Shown piece after piece: positions 1 through 11,987 of a DNA stretch of 64,000 nucleotides. Origin of the DNA: Uranotaenia lowii (Eukaryota > Arthropoda > Insecta > Diptera > Culicidae); contig NC_073693.1 in NCBI RefSeq assembly GCF_029784155.1, positions 153,795,442 to 153,859,441 of the forward strand. The letters are read 5' to 3'. Position 1 is the stretch's first letter, and every line of letters starts with the position of its first letter. The position numbers and the translations under genes were made by a program. The notes beneath the pieces were generated by a model. That model saw only the letters and a list, made by a program, of their open reading frames with translations. It made no database searches and was not told the origin of the DNA.

Positions 1-1006
1 AAAACGATGTCGTTAGTGGATCAGGATCAGCTTGGCGACAACGATTCAATTCAATTCGGACGTAACTCTATACAGTAGAAGTCGCTTAAACCAGCATCAA
101 AATACGTACTTGGTACCACGGACCTACCACGCAGAAAAATTCTTCCGGTGAAGAGCCTAAACGGGAAAGTACGACATCCTCATGGCCCGGCGATGTTTTC
201 TTTCGAAACTGATTTTGTGTCGGGTATTCGGTTCCGAAACCAGGGCTATTGGTAACGTGATGCTGAAAGGTAACTATATAAGACTAGTTTTGAAAATGAA
301 TAATTCATTACGTTGAATTATTTACTTCTTTAAATCACCCAAGATAACATATAAATATTTTTTAACTTATTTCAACCATCCTTAATCGCATTTGTTTAGG
401 CAATTTTGCTCGAGAGCAGAGCTACTGATACTTCGAACTATGTGATTATTTTACTCCTGTTTTTTTTCGATTAGCTTATTATCGTAGAAAGTTAATTTTT
501 TACTAATTTTATTAAACTTTTCATCAATAAGATAACTCTAACTTATTTTATTCTAACTAAATAACTTTAATGAATCAAACTTTCATTTTCGATTTTATTA
601 AAAGGAGAATACGTAAACATCGCTGCTTCGAGAATAACGCTTTTAAAGTTTGACAGCTCTACAAGCCATAATTTTACTTTTTTTATCTTAATACATCGAA
701 TAGGTACCAAATATGATTCTGATAAGAGTTTACAACAAATAAACAGGCCTTCAAGTGTACTATTTCATTAAGCTTATAAGTTGGTTATATCAAATTTGAG
801 GCATTTGCCTTTTTCAAAAATCGACACCGGACATATTTCTTGTTTCAATCATTCAAAATTCACTCTCTCCCAATGCACTTTCCAATGAACAATGGAATAT
901 CCAACTCAACCTAAAAACTTGTTAAAATTAGAAATTGAACGTTTAATTAAGTGTTACATATTTTCAGGAAAGAGAAGTTATCAGTCGAGCTGTTGTGGAA
1001 TCTTTT
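1..1006. other. AT-rich spacer, no gene seen
   Basis: No convincing coding region, splice-site chain or RNA gene is visible. The first 250 bases are richer in GC than what follows, but they carry no long open frame on either strand. They could be the edge of a feature lying outside the window. Confidence 0.5.
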
Positions 1007-2217
1007 CTACACTGAACAAAATCTGGCTATAAGGTTTATTGGGAATTTTAGTGTTTTCGCACTAAAGGAAAATCCAATACTTTTTATCAGAAGACTTATG
1101 ATTGATTTTATTAGAAATTTCATTGAATGTTATGGAGAGCAAATTTAATAGGATTTATTATTTAACCTAGTGTAATGAATGGTTCCATCATTGCAATCAA
1201 ATATGGTTGTAACTCCATTTCAATTTCTCATCTTTGAATAATTTAACAAATTTATCTCGATGTTCAAACATTTAATATAGCAAATCAACATTCAAAAATC
1301 GTACAAAAAATGTTATACTGCACTGCACTTTAAAAACTTTTTGTGGGTGGTTGGGCGCAGTTGCACTGCCTGGTGTATGTTGAACCTGGTGCAAAAATTC
1401 TGATTTAGTGGGTTGGGTGCTGCAGTTCCAGTGAATTAATGATGTTTCCTGGAAGAAAAATCCGCGTATTTAGTTTCGAACGAAGAAATTTTTTGAAAGA
1501 AAATTAATTACCTATGCTTGGCAGGCAAGAATGGAACCGTGCGGCTACTCGCTGAAGTCCGGATCTGTTCTGCTCCACTGCTGTCCGTCGTTTTAAGACC
1601 TGATTTACCTGTTAGGATAGATACCAAAATATTAACACTATAAATAGTTCAGCCGTTCTATTTTTGCAACTTACACTCATAAGTTTTTGGCTTATATAAC
1701 CGCGATGGTATTTATGTTTGTTATGCTGCCACTCAGCTGGTAAAATCCTCCGGCGAAAAGTTACTGGCTCGAAGTACACAAACAATCGTTCTTCTATGGA
1801 CTTATTTTTCCCAAACAATATTGAAACGGATTTCTTCCACGACTCATGTACGCCAAATTGTATACTAACTACAGAATGATGAAATGTATAGGATTTTTAT
1901 ATATGTTTTACTAGGTATAACAAGCTCCTTAAATTCATTGGATTTTCCCATATTTCGTATTGAATTTATCGTTAGCTTCTATCATAGACTGAATGATATA
2001 ATTCATTGGATTGACGCTATAAATTTTAAAGCCCAATTATGTTTAATATAATTATTGGATTTTCCTATGCATTTCAATAAGTGAGTGAGGTAGACATAAT
2101 TTATTGGTTTTTCTTATACTTTTTAAAGGATAATTTAGTAGCTTAAATTTGACTGTAAATAATACGATTTATTAAAATGACCCTATAAATTTCATCGCCC
2201 AATTTGGTTCAGTGTAG
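1007..2217. mobile_element. Non-autonomous DNA transposon, copy A
   Basis: First of two similar units of about 1.2 kb in direct orientation. The left end reads CTACACTGAAC and the right end is its inverted form GTTCAGTGTAG. Motifs like ATTGGATTTT recur near both ends in both orientations, as transposase-binding subterminal repeats do in hAT- or P-like elements. There is no transposase ORF. A clear target-site duplication is not visible for this copy. Assignment to a superfamily is not possible by eye. Confidence 0.65.
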
Positions 2218-2237
2218 GTGAAGATCGCCATCCATGC

Positions 2238-3431
2238 CTACACTGAACAAAATCCGGCTATAAGGTTTATTGGGAATTTTAGTGCTTTCGCACTAAAGGA
2301 AAATCCAATACTTTTTATCAGTAGACAAATGATTTATTTTATAAGAATTTTCAATAAATGTTATAGAGAGCGAAATTATTACAATTTATTATTTAACCTA
2401 GTGTAATGAATGGTTCTATGGTTGCAATGAAATATGTCTGTATTTTAATTTCTATTTCTCATCTGATTTATAAATAAACAAATTTACTTCGTTAAAACAT
2501 TTATTATAACAATTAAATCAAGATATTAAAAAATCTTACAAAAATAAAGTTACATTGCACTGCACTTCAAACACTTTTTGTGGGTGATGGGATGTGATTG
2601 CATGCCTGATGCATATTGATCCTGGCTGGTGCATAAATAATCCTGTTTCCGTTGGTCGGGTGCTGCAGATCTGGAGGAATGGTGTTCTTCCTGGGAATAA
2701 AAATCAGGATTTAGTTTCAAACGAATTATGTTATTTTGGAAAAATATGAATTACCTATGCATGGCGAAGAATAGAACCGTGAGTGTACTAGCTAAAGTCC
2801 GCGATCTGTATTTCTCCGCTGCTGGCCGCCATTTTAAGTCCCGTGTTTTATCTGTTAGGAGAGATATCAAATTATCAACACCAAGTCGTTCAGCCGTTCC
2901 ACTTTTCTAACTTACGTTTTTAAATGTTTAGCTTTTATCAAAGCGATGGAATTTCCGTTTTCTTTGCTGCCACTCAACTGGTAAAATCTTCCGGCTAAAA
3001 AATTACTGGCCCAACACAAACAATCGTTCTTCTTGATTTATGTTCCCCAAACAGTTGAAACGAACACGCCAACATGTACACATACTTTAGAATGATGGAA
3101 TTTATAGGAATTTTATATATTTTTTCCAAGGTATAACAAGCTTCTGAAATTCATTGGATTTTTCCATATTTCGTAATGGATTTATCGTTAGTTTCTATAA
3201 CACACTGTATGATAAGATCTATTAGATTGACCCTATAAATGTTATAGCCCAATTTGGTTCAATAATTATTGGATTGTTCTATGCATTTCACCAAGTAAGT
3301 GAAGCAGATACAATTTATTGGATTTTGCTATATCTCTTAAAGGATAATTTAGTAGCTTAAATTTGACTGTGAATAGTGAGATTTATTGGAATGACCTTAT
3401 AAATTTAATCGTCCAATTTGGTTCAGTGTAG
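2238..3431. mobile_element. Non-autonomous DNA transposon, copy B
   Basis: Second unit, diverged from copy A by many substitutions and small indels but alignable along its whole length, with the same CTACACTGAAC / GTTCAGTGTAG ends. It lies 20 bp after copy A in the same orientation. TGC precedes and follows this copy, which may be a 3-bp target duplication but could be chance. On the minus strand both copies carry a GTAATT donor-like and a TTCCAG acceptor-like site around a short exon-like stretch. Confidence 0.65.
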
Positions 3432-4898
3432 TGCCGACAATATTTGCAATGTCAACTCCTCATGGAAGCAGTACGCGCTCAAAGAGCTACCGCAGATTTC
3501 CATAGTGCTGCCCCACGTCGAAAGGACATGATCCCGGATACCGACAGTTCACAACAAATTTCTCGAAGGATATCATCAGGACTTCGGCCCAGAGTTATTT
3601 CAGTTTACCGGAAGCCTGTTCCATCATACGATGCTTGCCGGACAATGCACCTAACAAATGTAGCAATGTGCCATGATTGGTAGCATCCGTCCAAAAAGCG
3701 TTTAGTATTTTTAAGTAACTCCTTGTGGTTCAACAGGACTGAAAAGATTATCTGTACTGCTGTAGGTACACATTGTTTTGTAGATCAGGTCGATCATTTT
3801 TGGAACATCTTTTTTCAATTTCTCAAAGCATCTGGAATTTATTTTAAAACCCGTTTGAACAACATAACAAATAGCGTATGAAAGAAAAATCTTAGATATT
3901 GTTCAACAAATATTTAAAAAAAATCTGATGTGTTACGAATTAAGCTTTGTTGAATTTATCTATTTTCTTTTTTGTTTGATTTACACCAAATACTTAACTA
4001 TCAGAAAAGAATGTTTTCGGACGGCATAAATTACATACCTTTAGTTTAAGAAAACACAATAATAAAAAAGGCTTCAGCCAAGATATGCTTGAACAATCAA
4101 TAAACCATTATGTAAAAACTCCTTGGGAATATACACACAAGAAGAAAACTTTGTACCTTGTCCAATAAATCACGAAGATGAAAAACAACATGTAAATCGA
4201 AATAATTATTATAACAATCACTAAACAAGCAACATGTTGAGGAATTTGAATAAATAATTAATTTTATGAATAAATTATCGGATTTATATTTATATGGTTA
4301 GAACAAATTAACATAGCTCAAACCGTGTTAAACATAAGCAAGATAAAATGTAAATAAAGTAGATCGTAACACAATTTTATTTTATAAATTCTCGTAGGTG
4401 TGCATCGATCACAAATATGGAGTTCATTTTTGAATTTTCATTCGTATGGTGAATTTAATTTTTTTTAGAAACGTCCGTGAAAAATTTGAATCGTATCGTA
4501 AAATCGAAAAAATTTCCTCATGGGCTTGCGAATGAGTATTCAAAACTGCAGATTTGTGATCGAGGCATGCTTACGAATGTTTATTTGGAAACGACATAAT
4601 TTTACATCAGAAAGGATGCTCTGGTTTTGTGCATACAATATGAAACAAAATTAAATCATTGCTAATTTAATTTTAGGTGTGTCAATTGTGATGCTTCAGT
4701 TTTGTGCATCTAATTTGACATAAATTTACATTCTAATGAGTTGAAATTTAGATGTCGAAGCGTTTCTGTTTTGGAAGTTTTACACGACTGCTATTTCTAT
4801 GCTATAAATTTAGGTCAAATGTGATGCTTCTGTTTTGTGCATCCAATATGACATAAATTTACACCAAAAATTTAATAGTGTGTAGGTGGTATATTATC
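3432..4898. other. Spacer with short dispersed repeats
   Basis: No gene supported. A 79-codon frame at 3444-3683 has no recognisable motif. Between about 4610 and 4865 a phrase of the form TTTTGTGCATC, followed by a loosely conserved ATGACATAAATTTACA, recurs three times at uneven spacing, so this is part of some degenerate repeat. Confidence 0.45.
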
Positions 4899-4924
4899 AC
4901 ATAACTACTTCTAGCTAATTTCTC

Positions 4925-5282
4925 GAGAGCCTTTGTGGTCTAGTGGATAAGCTGGTGCGAGTCTGGTTCCGATGTGCCAGGCTGGGTTCGATTCCCCGTA
5001 TCGGCGAGAAAACTTTTGGGTTCGAATCCCATAAGTGGCCGACAGGTAAAAGATGTGTTTCCTGTTATAACTGATTATATGAATGTTTAACCAGCTGCCA
5101 GCTGGCCAGGTATATACACGGATGCCGGAATACCTCTAAGTAACCTGATTGAGTCTTCCAAAATATACCTACACCAACACAATACTCCACTCCATAACAG
5201 TTCATACGAAGCCATGGGGTCGGTCCAATAATGCATGTGAGCACATACTTAGGCAGAAACTGCGGTGAATCCGTGCACCCAT
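4925..5282 (+). mobile_element. tRNA-derived SINE
   Basis: The head has pol III promoter boxes: an A-box-like TGGTCTAGTGG at about 4936 and a B-box GGTTCGATTCC at about 4985, with a second B-box-like GGTTCGAATCC near 5018. A tRNA-unrelated body follows. The element is flanked by an imperfect 26-bp direct repeat (4899-4924 and 5283-5308, 23 of 26 matching) starting ACATAACTACT, which fits a target-site duplication. It is too altered at the 3' side to be a functional tRNA gene. Confidence 0.65.
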
Positions 5283-5308
5283 ACATAACTACTCCCAGCT
5301 AAATTCTC

Positions 5309-6021
5309 AACTTTCACGGTGTCCAGAAATCTAGATTTGCGAAGTTCCTGTGCGAAAAATATGATTAGTGCAAAAGAAATTGGGAACAAGCATTTATTTC
5401 CAGTTGTCTAGTGTGAAGAACAAAAAGGTGTAACCGTTTCATGTTGTTGCAAATTTGCAACCTAAATAACCGAAATATCTGAGAATAATATTTTTTCATT
5501 ATTTTTCCCTTCATGTACTCATCATTGCGCACTATTGAGAATTTTTTCGAGAAAAAAATCATGAAATGAAGGGTTAAACCATTTTTATCGATTTCGCTAT
5601 TTTTGAACCCGAATATGTCGAATTTTTGACGTGGGTGTCCAAAATTAATTTTCGTCTCGCGGCTTCTATCCCGTGTAACTTTTTTGGAACAAAACGATTC
5701 GTAATGAAATTTTCAGCACTGATAGAGGAAACATTCCAAAACAAAGTACTGTCAAAACATTCCAGATCCGACAGCTAGGAGCGCTATGGTATAATAAGCA
5801 CTGCGTCCAGATTTTTGATGATCCATGCTTTAGTCATTGCATACTTTAAGGCGGAAATTAATTATTTTCAAATAAATAAAATGAATCTTTCGAGACCGAC
5901 TCACGGCGGATTTGAACTCATTGAGTTTTAAGGTTGATACAATAAGTGTTTATTTTCGATATGCGTGGTAAGAAAGAAATACATAAGTTAAAATCATTCA
6001 AATTAAAACACAAGAAAAGGC
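5309..6021. other. Intergenic spacer
   Basis: No ORF or repeat structure that I can support. It lies just downstream of the 3' end of the minus-strand astacin gene and probably includes its 3' untranslated region and termination site. Confidence 0.4.
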
Positions 6022-7309
6022 TCAGGGTTCGAGTACATTTCCTGACCATGACGGTAGTGGGATTCGATTGGTATTGGCACACCTGTATCTATAATTGATC
6101 TCCATTACATTGGACGCAGCAAACCCCCTTTCATTCCCAAAATCGCCTGACCAGGGTCTCTGTAAAAAAAAATTTTCAATTAAATTTATCTATTGGTTAA
6201 TGGGTAATGAGAATCTCTGCCTTATTTATCAAAACCGGATAATCGTTGCTTTGTGCTCCCGCATATCGTGAGTAATGCATAACACTTCCATAGTTGTATG
6301 GTATGTTATAGGTTTGGGCATCCTCTGGTTGTAGTTTTCCAAAGTTTTCATTAAAAATTTCTTCTTCTGCAAAAGTAAAACGTTGAAGTTTTCGTTTTAA
6401 ACACTGTTAAGGTTAAGAAAGGTTATGTTATCTGCACCTTGCAATTCCGGTAGCAATGCACTTCGATTGATCCAGATATAATCATCGCGGTCCGGTCGAA
6501 TAAACTCATGGTAGAAACCGGCAGCATGCATCATCTCATGAACTGGAGTACCGACAGCCGCCAAGCATTGAGGAGTTTGCAGATTTATAAGATTATAAGC
6601 GTTGTCAATCTGTCGACCGATGTACGAAAAACACCCTGTATTGTTGTTCATAATGGTCACATACAGTTCATGATCATTCGTTTTTGGAACGAAACGAACG
6701 CAAGTATACCTTCTGAACATGCTCATGGCAGAGTGAATCGTATTGAGTTCCTGTTTGGCTGCAATGAAAAATTTAAAAAAATATATATTTTATCGAAAAC
6801 AAAACACCATTTTTTTATGTACAATATAAATACAATTTTTCACAACAATTGTCGTTATGATATTTAAGTTTCAAACATCAAATGCTACAACAAGTTAAAA
6901 ATATTCCTTTAAGTGAAAGTATGTTCTTATGAATAATGATCTTACAAAAATTTCCTGTTATTTCATAAGGTATCACTCCGCCAGGCCATATATAGGTGGT
7001 CCAGGTGTCAGGAATTGAAACTTTCTCATCCTTGGGAGGCACCAGCATTATGTCACCCTGATAGTAATGTCCCAAACCGTACTCAAACGGAAATCTTTGA
7101 TCAACTTCCGAATTATACTGCGATAGTTTCCTGCCTGAAAACAGTAGAATTATGCAAAAAAAATCATCAAACAAAACTGAACTCGAAAAAAGTTTTACTA
7201 TTATTTATCTGTGCCATTACTTACCAACTTCCTCACTAGGAGTGTAATAATCACTCGACCATCCACTGCAAACTACTACTCCGCACAACAACAGGATGTA
7301 CTTCAACAT
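6022..7309 (-). CDS. Astacin-family zinc metalloprotease (M12A)
   Basis: Predicted secreted endopeptidase of about 292 residues. Five exons on the minus strand: 7225-7309, 6946-7134, 6438-6758, 6221-6366 and 6022-6159. The first encodes a start and a hydrophobic signal peptide (MLKYILLLCGVVVCSG). A short propeptide follows, then the protease domain. The zinc-binding motif HEMMHAAGFYHE lies at about residues 165-176 and the Met-turn SVMHYS at about 226-231; both match the astacin consensus, and the conserved cysteines are visible (TCVRF, TGCF, near PQC, final YRC). The domain ends normally and a tail of about 18 residues follows. Exon phases agree at every junction. The first three introns are GT-AG. 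The last needs a GC donor (AAG|GCAGAG) to give normal family spacing; a GT site a few codons earlier would also work but shortens the domain. The exact role (digestion, seminal fluid or development) cannot be told. Confidence 0.88.
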
Positions 7310-7357
7310 GATTGAATGTATGACTTATGACAATATTCAATCTTTTGAATTGTTTGA

Positions 7358-7365
7358 CTTATATA
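7358..7365 (-). promoter_or_regulatory. TATA box of the astacin gene
   Basis: On the minus strand the sequence reads TATATAAG about 50 bases upstream of the start codon at 7309. This would place transcription start about 20-25 bases before the ATG, giving a very short leader. The position is right for a strongly regulated single-start promoter, but no initiator motif is clear. Confidence 0.55.
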
Positions 7366-7689
7366 CTGAAACAAGTCACTAGCTGAACTAGGTTTGAGTA
7401 TCACTCGAAGCTAGTTAAGGCAGGAATCAATACTTCGCGATATGAACAATTAGGAAACAACAAGTTCGTTAAGCGACAATTAATAAACGGTAATGAATGT
7501 CATCGACGTAGGCCCTAACGACATGTTGTTAATAAGTTAAATTATTGTAGAATGATAAGAATACACATTTGACTTCATGTTATTGTGTCATTTTGACTTT
7601 CATTTTACTGCCATCACGTGCAACTTGGTTTGATTATGTCTACAGCTTCGTTACTTTCATTAGTTTAGTTTAGTTTTTGTCATACATAA

Positions 7690-8943
7690 AGGGTGATACG
7701 GTGAAAATTTGGTCAAGGGAAAACGCGTGTAAATCGGTGGAATCGTTTATTCAAAAAATCAAATTGAATTTCTTTTTCAAGTTTAATTAGTATAAAATTC
7801 AGGGTAAATATTCATTTAGGCTTCCGCTTTTCCAAACCCGAATTGACGGGCCTTACGCTTAACCCCTGCCATCAGATTTTGTACAGCCACCTTGTCCTCC
7901 ACCTTCTTCGCCGCAGAAAGCCAGTTTGCCTTGAACTGCTGCTCGTCCTTAGCAGTTTTTTTGGTCTTCTTTAGGTTCCGCTTGACAATAGTCCAGTATT
8001 TCTCAATTGGGCGGAGCTCTGGCGTGTTGGGAGGGTTCTTGTCCTTGGGAACCACCTGCACGTTGTTGGCAGCGTACCACTCCATGGCCTTTTTACCGTA
8101 ATGGCAAGTTGTCAAATCCGGCCAAAACAGTACGGAACAACCGTGTTTCTTCAGGAAAGGCAGCAGACGATTATTCAAACACTCTTTCACGTAAATTTCT
8201 TGGTTGACAGTCCCCGAAGCTATGAAAATGCTGCTTTTCAAGCCACAGGCACAGATGGCTTGCCAAACCAGATATTTCTTCGCGAACTTTGACAGTTTCA
8301 TGTCCTTGAAAATATCTGCTACCTTTCCCCTCCCTTTTGCCGTATAAAACTTCTGTCCCGGAAGCTGCTTGCAGTCAGCTTTGACGTAGGTTTCGTCGTC
8401 CATTACCGCGCAGTCAAACTTCGTCAGCATCGTCGTGTACAGCCTCCGGGATCGCGCTTTGGCCGTCGTATTTTGTTTATCATCGCGATTTGGAGTCACT
8501 ACCTTCTTGTAAGTCGATAGTTCCGCTCGTTTTTTGGCTCGATGCACGGTTGTAGACGATACACCCAGCATATTTGCGGCATCTCGGAGAGAGAGGTTAG
8601 GGTTTCGCTTGAAACTACCGGCAACTCTCTTTGTCGTCTCAGCGGCTTCCAGTATTCGATTTCCCTCTGATCCAGACTTCCTGGCTTTGACAATCGTTCC
8701 CTAAACACTTTAATTACATTTGTAACGGTTGATTTGGCAACTTTTAGCGCGAGCAAAATTTTGATAAGCTGCTCTTCTTCCTTGGACGGCATTTTGACAA
8801 CTGAAGAGTGAATTCAAAGTCAAAATAGGAGCAACATTCTACACACACACAACTTCAAAATGAGAGGTGCTCAGGCTTTTTAAATGCAAAATTGAAAGAA
8901 ATACGTCAAGTTGATATTGACCAAATTTTGACCGTATCACCCT
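7690..8943 (-). mobile_element. Tc1/mariner element, DD37E (ITmD37E-like)
   Basis: Element of about 1.25 kb bounded by near-perfect 27-bp inverted repeats starting AGGGTGATACGGT (one mismatch seen between the ends). A TA follows the right end, and TAA precedes the left, so the TA target duplication is slightly altered or the border is one base off. It holds one transposase gene on the minus strand. The catalytic spacing identifies it as ITmD37E-like. Confidence 0.85.
7816..8792 (-). pseudogene. DD37E mariner transposase, one frameshift
   Basis: Transposase that would cut and paste the surrounding element. The start MPSKEEEQ is followed by a helix-turn-helix DNA-binding region; the frame then slips by one base near 8700 and continues to the stop at 7816. 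Downstream, a second helix-turn-helix (LRDAANMLGVSSTTVHRAKK), the first catalytic Asp in MDDETY, the second in WPDLTTCHY and a Glu in RPIEKYW are all present. I count 37 residues between the second Asp and the Glu. Apart from the single frameshift I see no stop, so the copy is recent but probably inactive. Confidence 0.85.
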
Positions 8944-8945
8944 TA

Positions 8946-9436
8946 TTACTTATTTGAAACATTCAAGCGATCAATTTTTTTTTTGTTTTTTTTTATCTCC
9001 AGTAATCACCTTTTTGGGTTTCTTGCAGAAAGTCATAGCGAACGGTCAGTTGGGGCTATCATTAATTAAGGGTCCAAGACCCCACTTTATATATATACCA
9101 ATCGACTCAGCTCGACGAGTTACTAAGATGTCCGTGGATGGATTTGTATGTTCCATTGAAACGTTCTTACTACCCTTTCACTTATTCTGGGATTTACAAT
9201 TTTGATGAATTTAGTTTCAAAAAAATTGATTTTTTTCCTGCAGGTAATACTTCAAGAACGGAAAAAAATTGTTTAAAATTGTTCTATTCCATAGAACATA
9301 TCATGCTCCAAAAAAGGTAGCCATTTGCTCAGTAGCAGTAGCCAGCAATCGCTAAATTCATTACGGAGGCGATCGAAAATTTGACAAAAAGTTCATCAAA
9401 CAGCAGAGTTTTGATTCCACGCCCTCTATCACGAAA
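8946..9436. other. Spacer with mosquito-type dispersed motif
   Basis: No gene. The stretch around 9090-9125 (ACCAATCGACTCAGCTCGAC) is a phrase I recall as very common in mosquito genomic DNA, probably part of an old repeat. That memory cannot be checked here. Confidence 0.4.
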
Positions 9437-11049
9437 GTCAAGGAGGCTAATAGGGTTACCATATCCTGCAACGCCAAAAAGAGTACATTGAGAAAAAATT
9501 AAAAATTTTGAAGACAATTGCCATTTATTTAAAAACCATGATGTTTTAGGTAATTCAAAACCGCCAATTTGTTGCAAGATATATGACGTACATGACAAAT
9601 ACTCAGAATAAAGGCATATTTTTTATTCTTTAAAAACAATATTGCTGATTCGTGCGCGTTTGTTTTGTGCACTATGCTTTTATTTAAGCAATTTATGTTA
9701 TGCATATTGTCTACTGTCCAGTAGTCCATTGCATACTCAAAGGCGCTCATTTTGAAGGGAAAATCCCGATTGAAATCGTTAGGGGAGAGTGGGGATACTT
9801 GATCCCCTTTTCTTATTTTCGCCATATCTTTTTGGAAAAATTTAGCAACTCGCCGTCTTTGACATTTTCTGACAGCTTGTAACTTCAAGTTTCTATGCTC
9901 CAAAAATTAGAACGATACTTGAACCCGTTGATGAACTAGAAGCATTTTCGTGGGAGTAAAAAAATTGCGATTTTTATGAAGTTAGGGGAGACTTGATCCC
10001 CTATTGAAGGAGACTTGATCTTTTATTCAGGAAGCCCTAATCCTTGTATAGAAATCAAACAAAACCCCAAGATAAAATGTTAATTGACTATTTTGGTCAT
10101 GTTTGTTCTCATTTCACAATTTATAGCAGACATAAGAAGAAAATTCTATAACTATGTCTCAACACTAATAACAATGCATACTTAAAGGCGCTTTTTTATA
10201 ATTAAGAGAAAATTAATTATTTTTGCTCATTTCTTTAGACAATTTTTTGATAAATATTAGTTTTTGGATAAATATTAGTAATTTCGTAATCAGCAATCAT
10301 AACGATCAATTCAGAAGAAGAATATGCCGTTTGGAAGGGGGATCAATTGTACCCAACTCTAGGGGATCAATTGTACCCATAATCAACATTTTAGAAAACT
10401 TTTTCTGCAAAAGTTTAGAGTTTTCCATTACTTTGAAAATATGGCATTATGGAGTTCATTTTACGCTCGAACGATTGATACATTGGAACAAAAATTTTTT
10501 TCATAATTTTTCCATGTAAGGAACATTTTAAAGTGATGAAAAAAGATCTTCAAGTGACATTTTGTGAAATATTTCAAACAAAGTTCAATTACTTAAACAA
10601 TTATTTTGTTAAAATTTTTCAAACTACAAGCATTGTTATTTTGTTCAATTTGGCACATTTTTCTAGAATATTTGATCTTTGTAAGACATTCCAGTTTCGA
10701 GATATAGCTAAGGAATCAAGTATCCCCAGGGATCAAGTATCCTCATTCTCCCCTAATGTACTCGTGATTCCTTTCAATGATATCCATCTTTTAAGCATTC
10801 AACAAAAAAAGCAAAACTGAAGCGTTGTGCAACGAATGCATAAAAAGTTTATTCTCCTGTATTTATAAGGATACAATATTCATGTATCGGAAGATAGAAG
10901 TTAATTTGTATGAGAAAGTTTTATTTAATTCCTTCCACAAAAAAGGAGTACATTTCGTGAAATATCACAAAAAGAAGAGTACGCTCATTTCTCGGTCGAA
11001 AAAGAGTACAATGTACTCTTAAAATAGTACGTATGGTAACCTCCTTGAC
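9437..11049. mobile_element. Inverted-repeat element with GGTTACCATA ends
   Basis: The left side reads GTCAAGGAGG, nine bases, then TTACCATA; the right side, reverse-complemented, reads GTCAAGGAGG directly followed by TTACCATA. AAAGAGTAC-like words recur at both ends. No transposase is visible. This looks like a MITE or a decayed DNA element, interrupted by the element at 9779-10756. Confidence 0.5.
9779..10756. mobile_element. MITE with TTAGGGGAGA ends, nested
   Basis: Bounded by inverted repeats: left TTAGGGGAGAGTGGGGATAC and right, inverted, TTAGGGGAGAATGAGGATAC. The words GGGGATCAAGT and GGGGATCAATTGTACCC recur inside. A TA at each border fits a TA target duplication. It has no ORF of note and sits inside the larger inverted-repeat element at 9437-11049. 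Confidence 0.6.
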
Positions 11050-11984
11050 CACTAGCGAGCGTCGAGAAATGTGGCTGAATTTAAGGGTTTTTTAGGTCTT
11101 TCCATTCATAAAATGAACTCAATAAATATCAGTTCGCTTATCCTCCGAAAATCGTACTGGTCATCTTTTTTTTTACATTGATTTTGGTTTTTCGCTTTCG
11201 ATTTCCCTCAATCACTATCGTATGATTCAGTAATAAGGAATCCATTATTGTGTCATCATGTATGTATCCAAAAATAATTTACACTCTGTAAGAAAGGCTC
11301 CAATCCACTGTTAAGTGTATTAAAATTAATAATAGAAATTATTATTAATTTTATTTCCCGCGCTCACATTCAAAGAAATGTTAATACTGGTACCTAATTC
11401 CGAGGAAAATATAGTCTTCATAGAAATAAAAAAAATCCTGCGAAAACAGAGAGGTCAATTCTTCTAGTATCAACTTGACATTTTTTTCATTTTACATTAT
11501 TTTCGGCCGATTCCGCCCCCAAGCGACCTGATTATCTTCGGCCCGATTTTCATCTGTAATCAGCGGAAGTCTACTGAGCGGCCCACGAAGAATGCGCTTG
11601 GGCCAGAATGGCAAACTTTCTCAATTACGAGATGATTTAATTATGGTGAACTAAGGTTTGTGTTAAGTTTGTGAATAAAAATGAATTAAAGATGTAAATT
11701 CTTCCTTTTTATTATTTGAAATTCCCAATAGGAACTTCGGAACAACAGAAAATATTTCCTACAATTGGAATAATGGAAAATGGTTCAATGATTAAATGTT
11801 TTTAAATATAAATCTAAAATTACATTGTAGCAAATGAAAAAAAAATTTTGCATCAAAAGAAAATGTTTTTGTAGGATTTAGGATTTTGATTCAAAGATTT
11901 TTCAAAAGAAAAATTCTTTGAAACAAAGGAAAATGCATTTGAACCAAAGAAATTAAAAAAAATCTTTTCGCTACCTGAACAACT
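11050..11984. other. AT-rich spacer
   Basis: I see no gene or clear repeat in this stretch. Short frames here are not protein-like. Confidence 0.4.
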
Positions 11985-11987
11985 TTA

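Noticed and set aside
4925..5000. A functional tRNA gene
   Set aside because: A- and B-boxes are present, but I cannot form a full cloverleaf, the B-box occurs twice, and a SINE body and flanking direct repeat follow.
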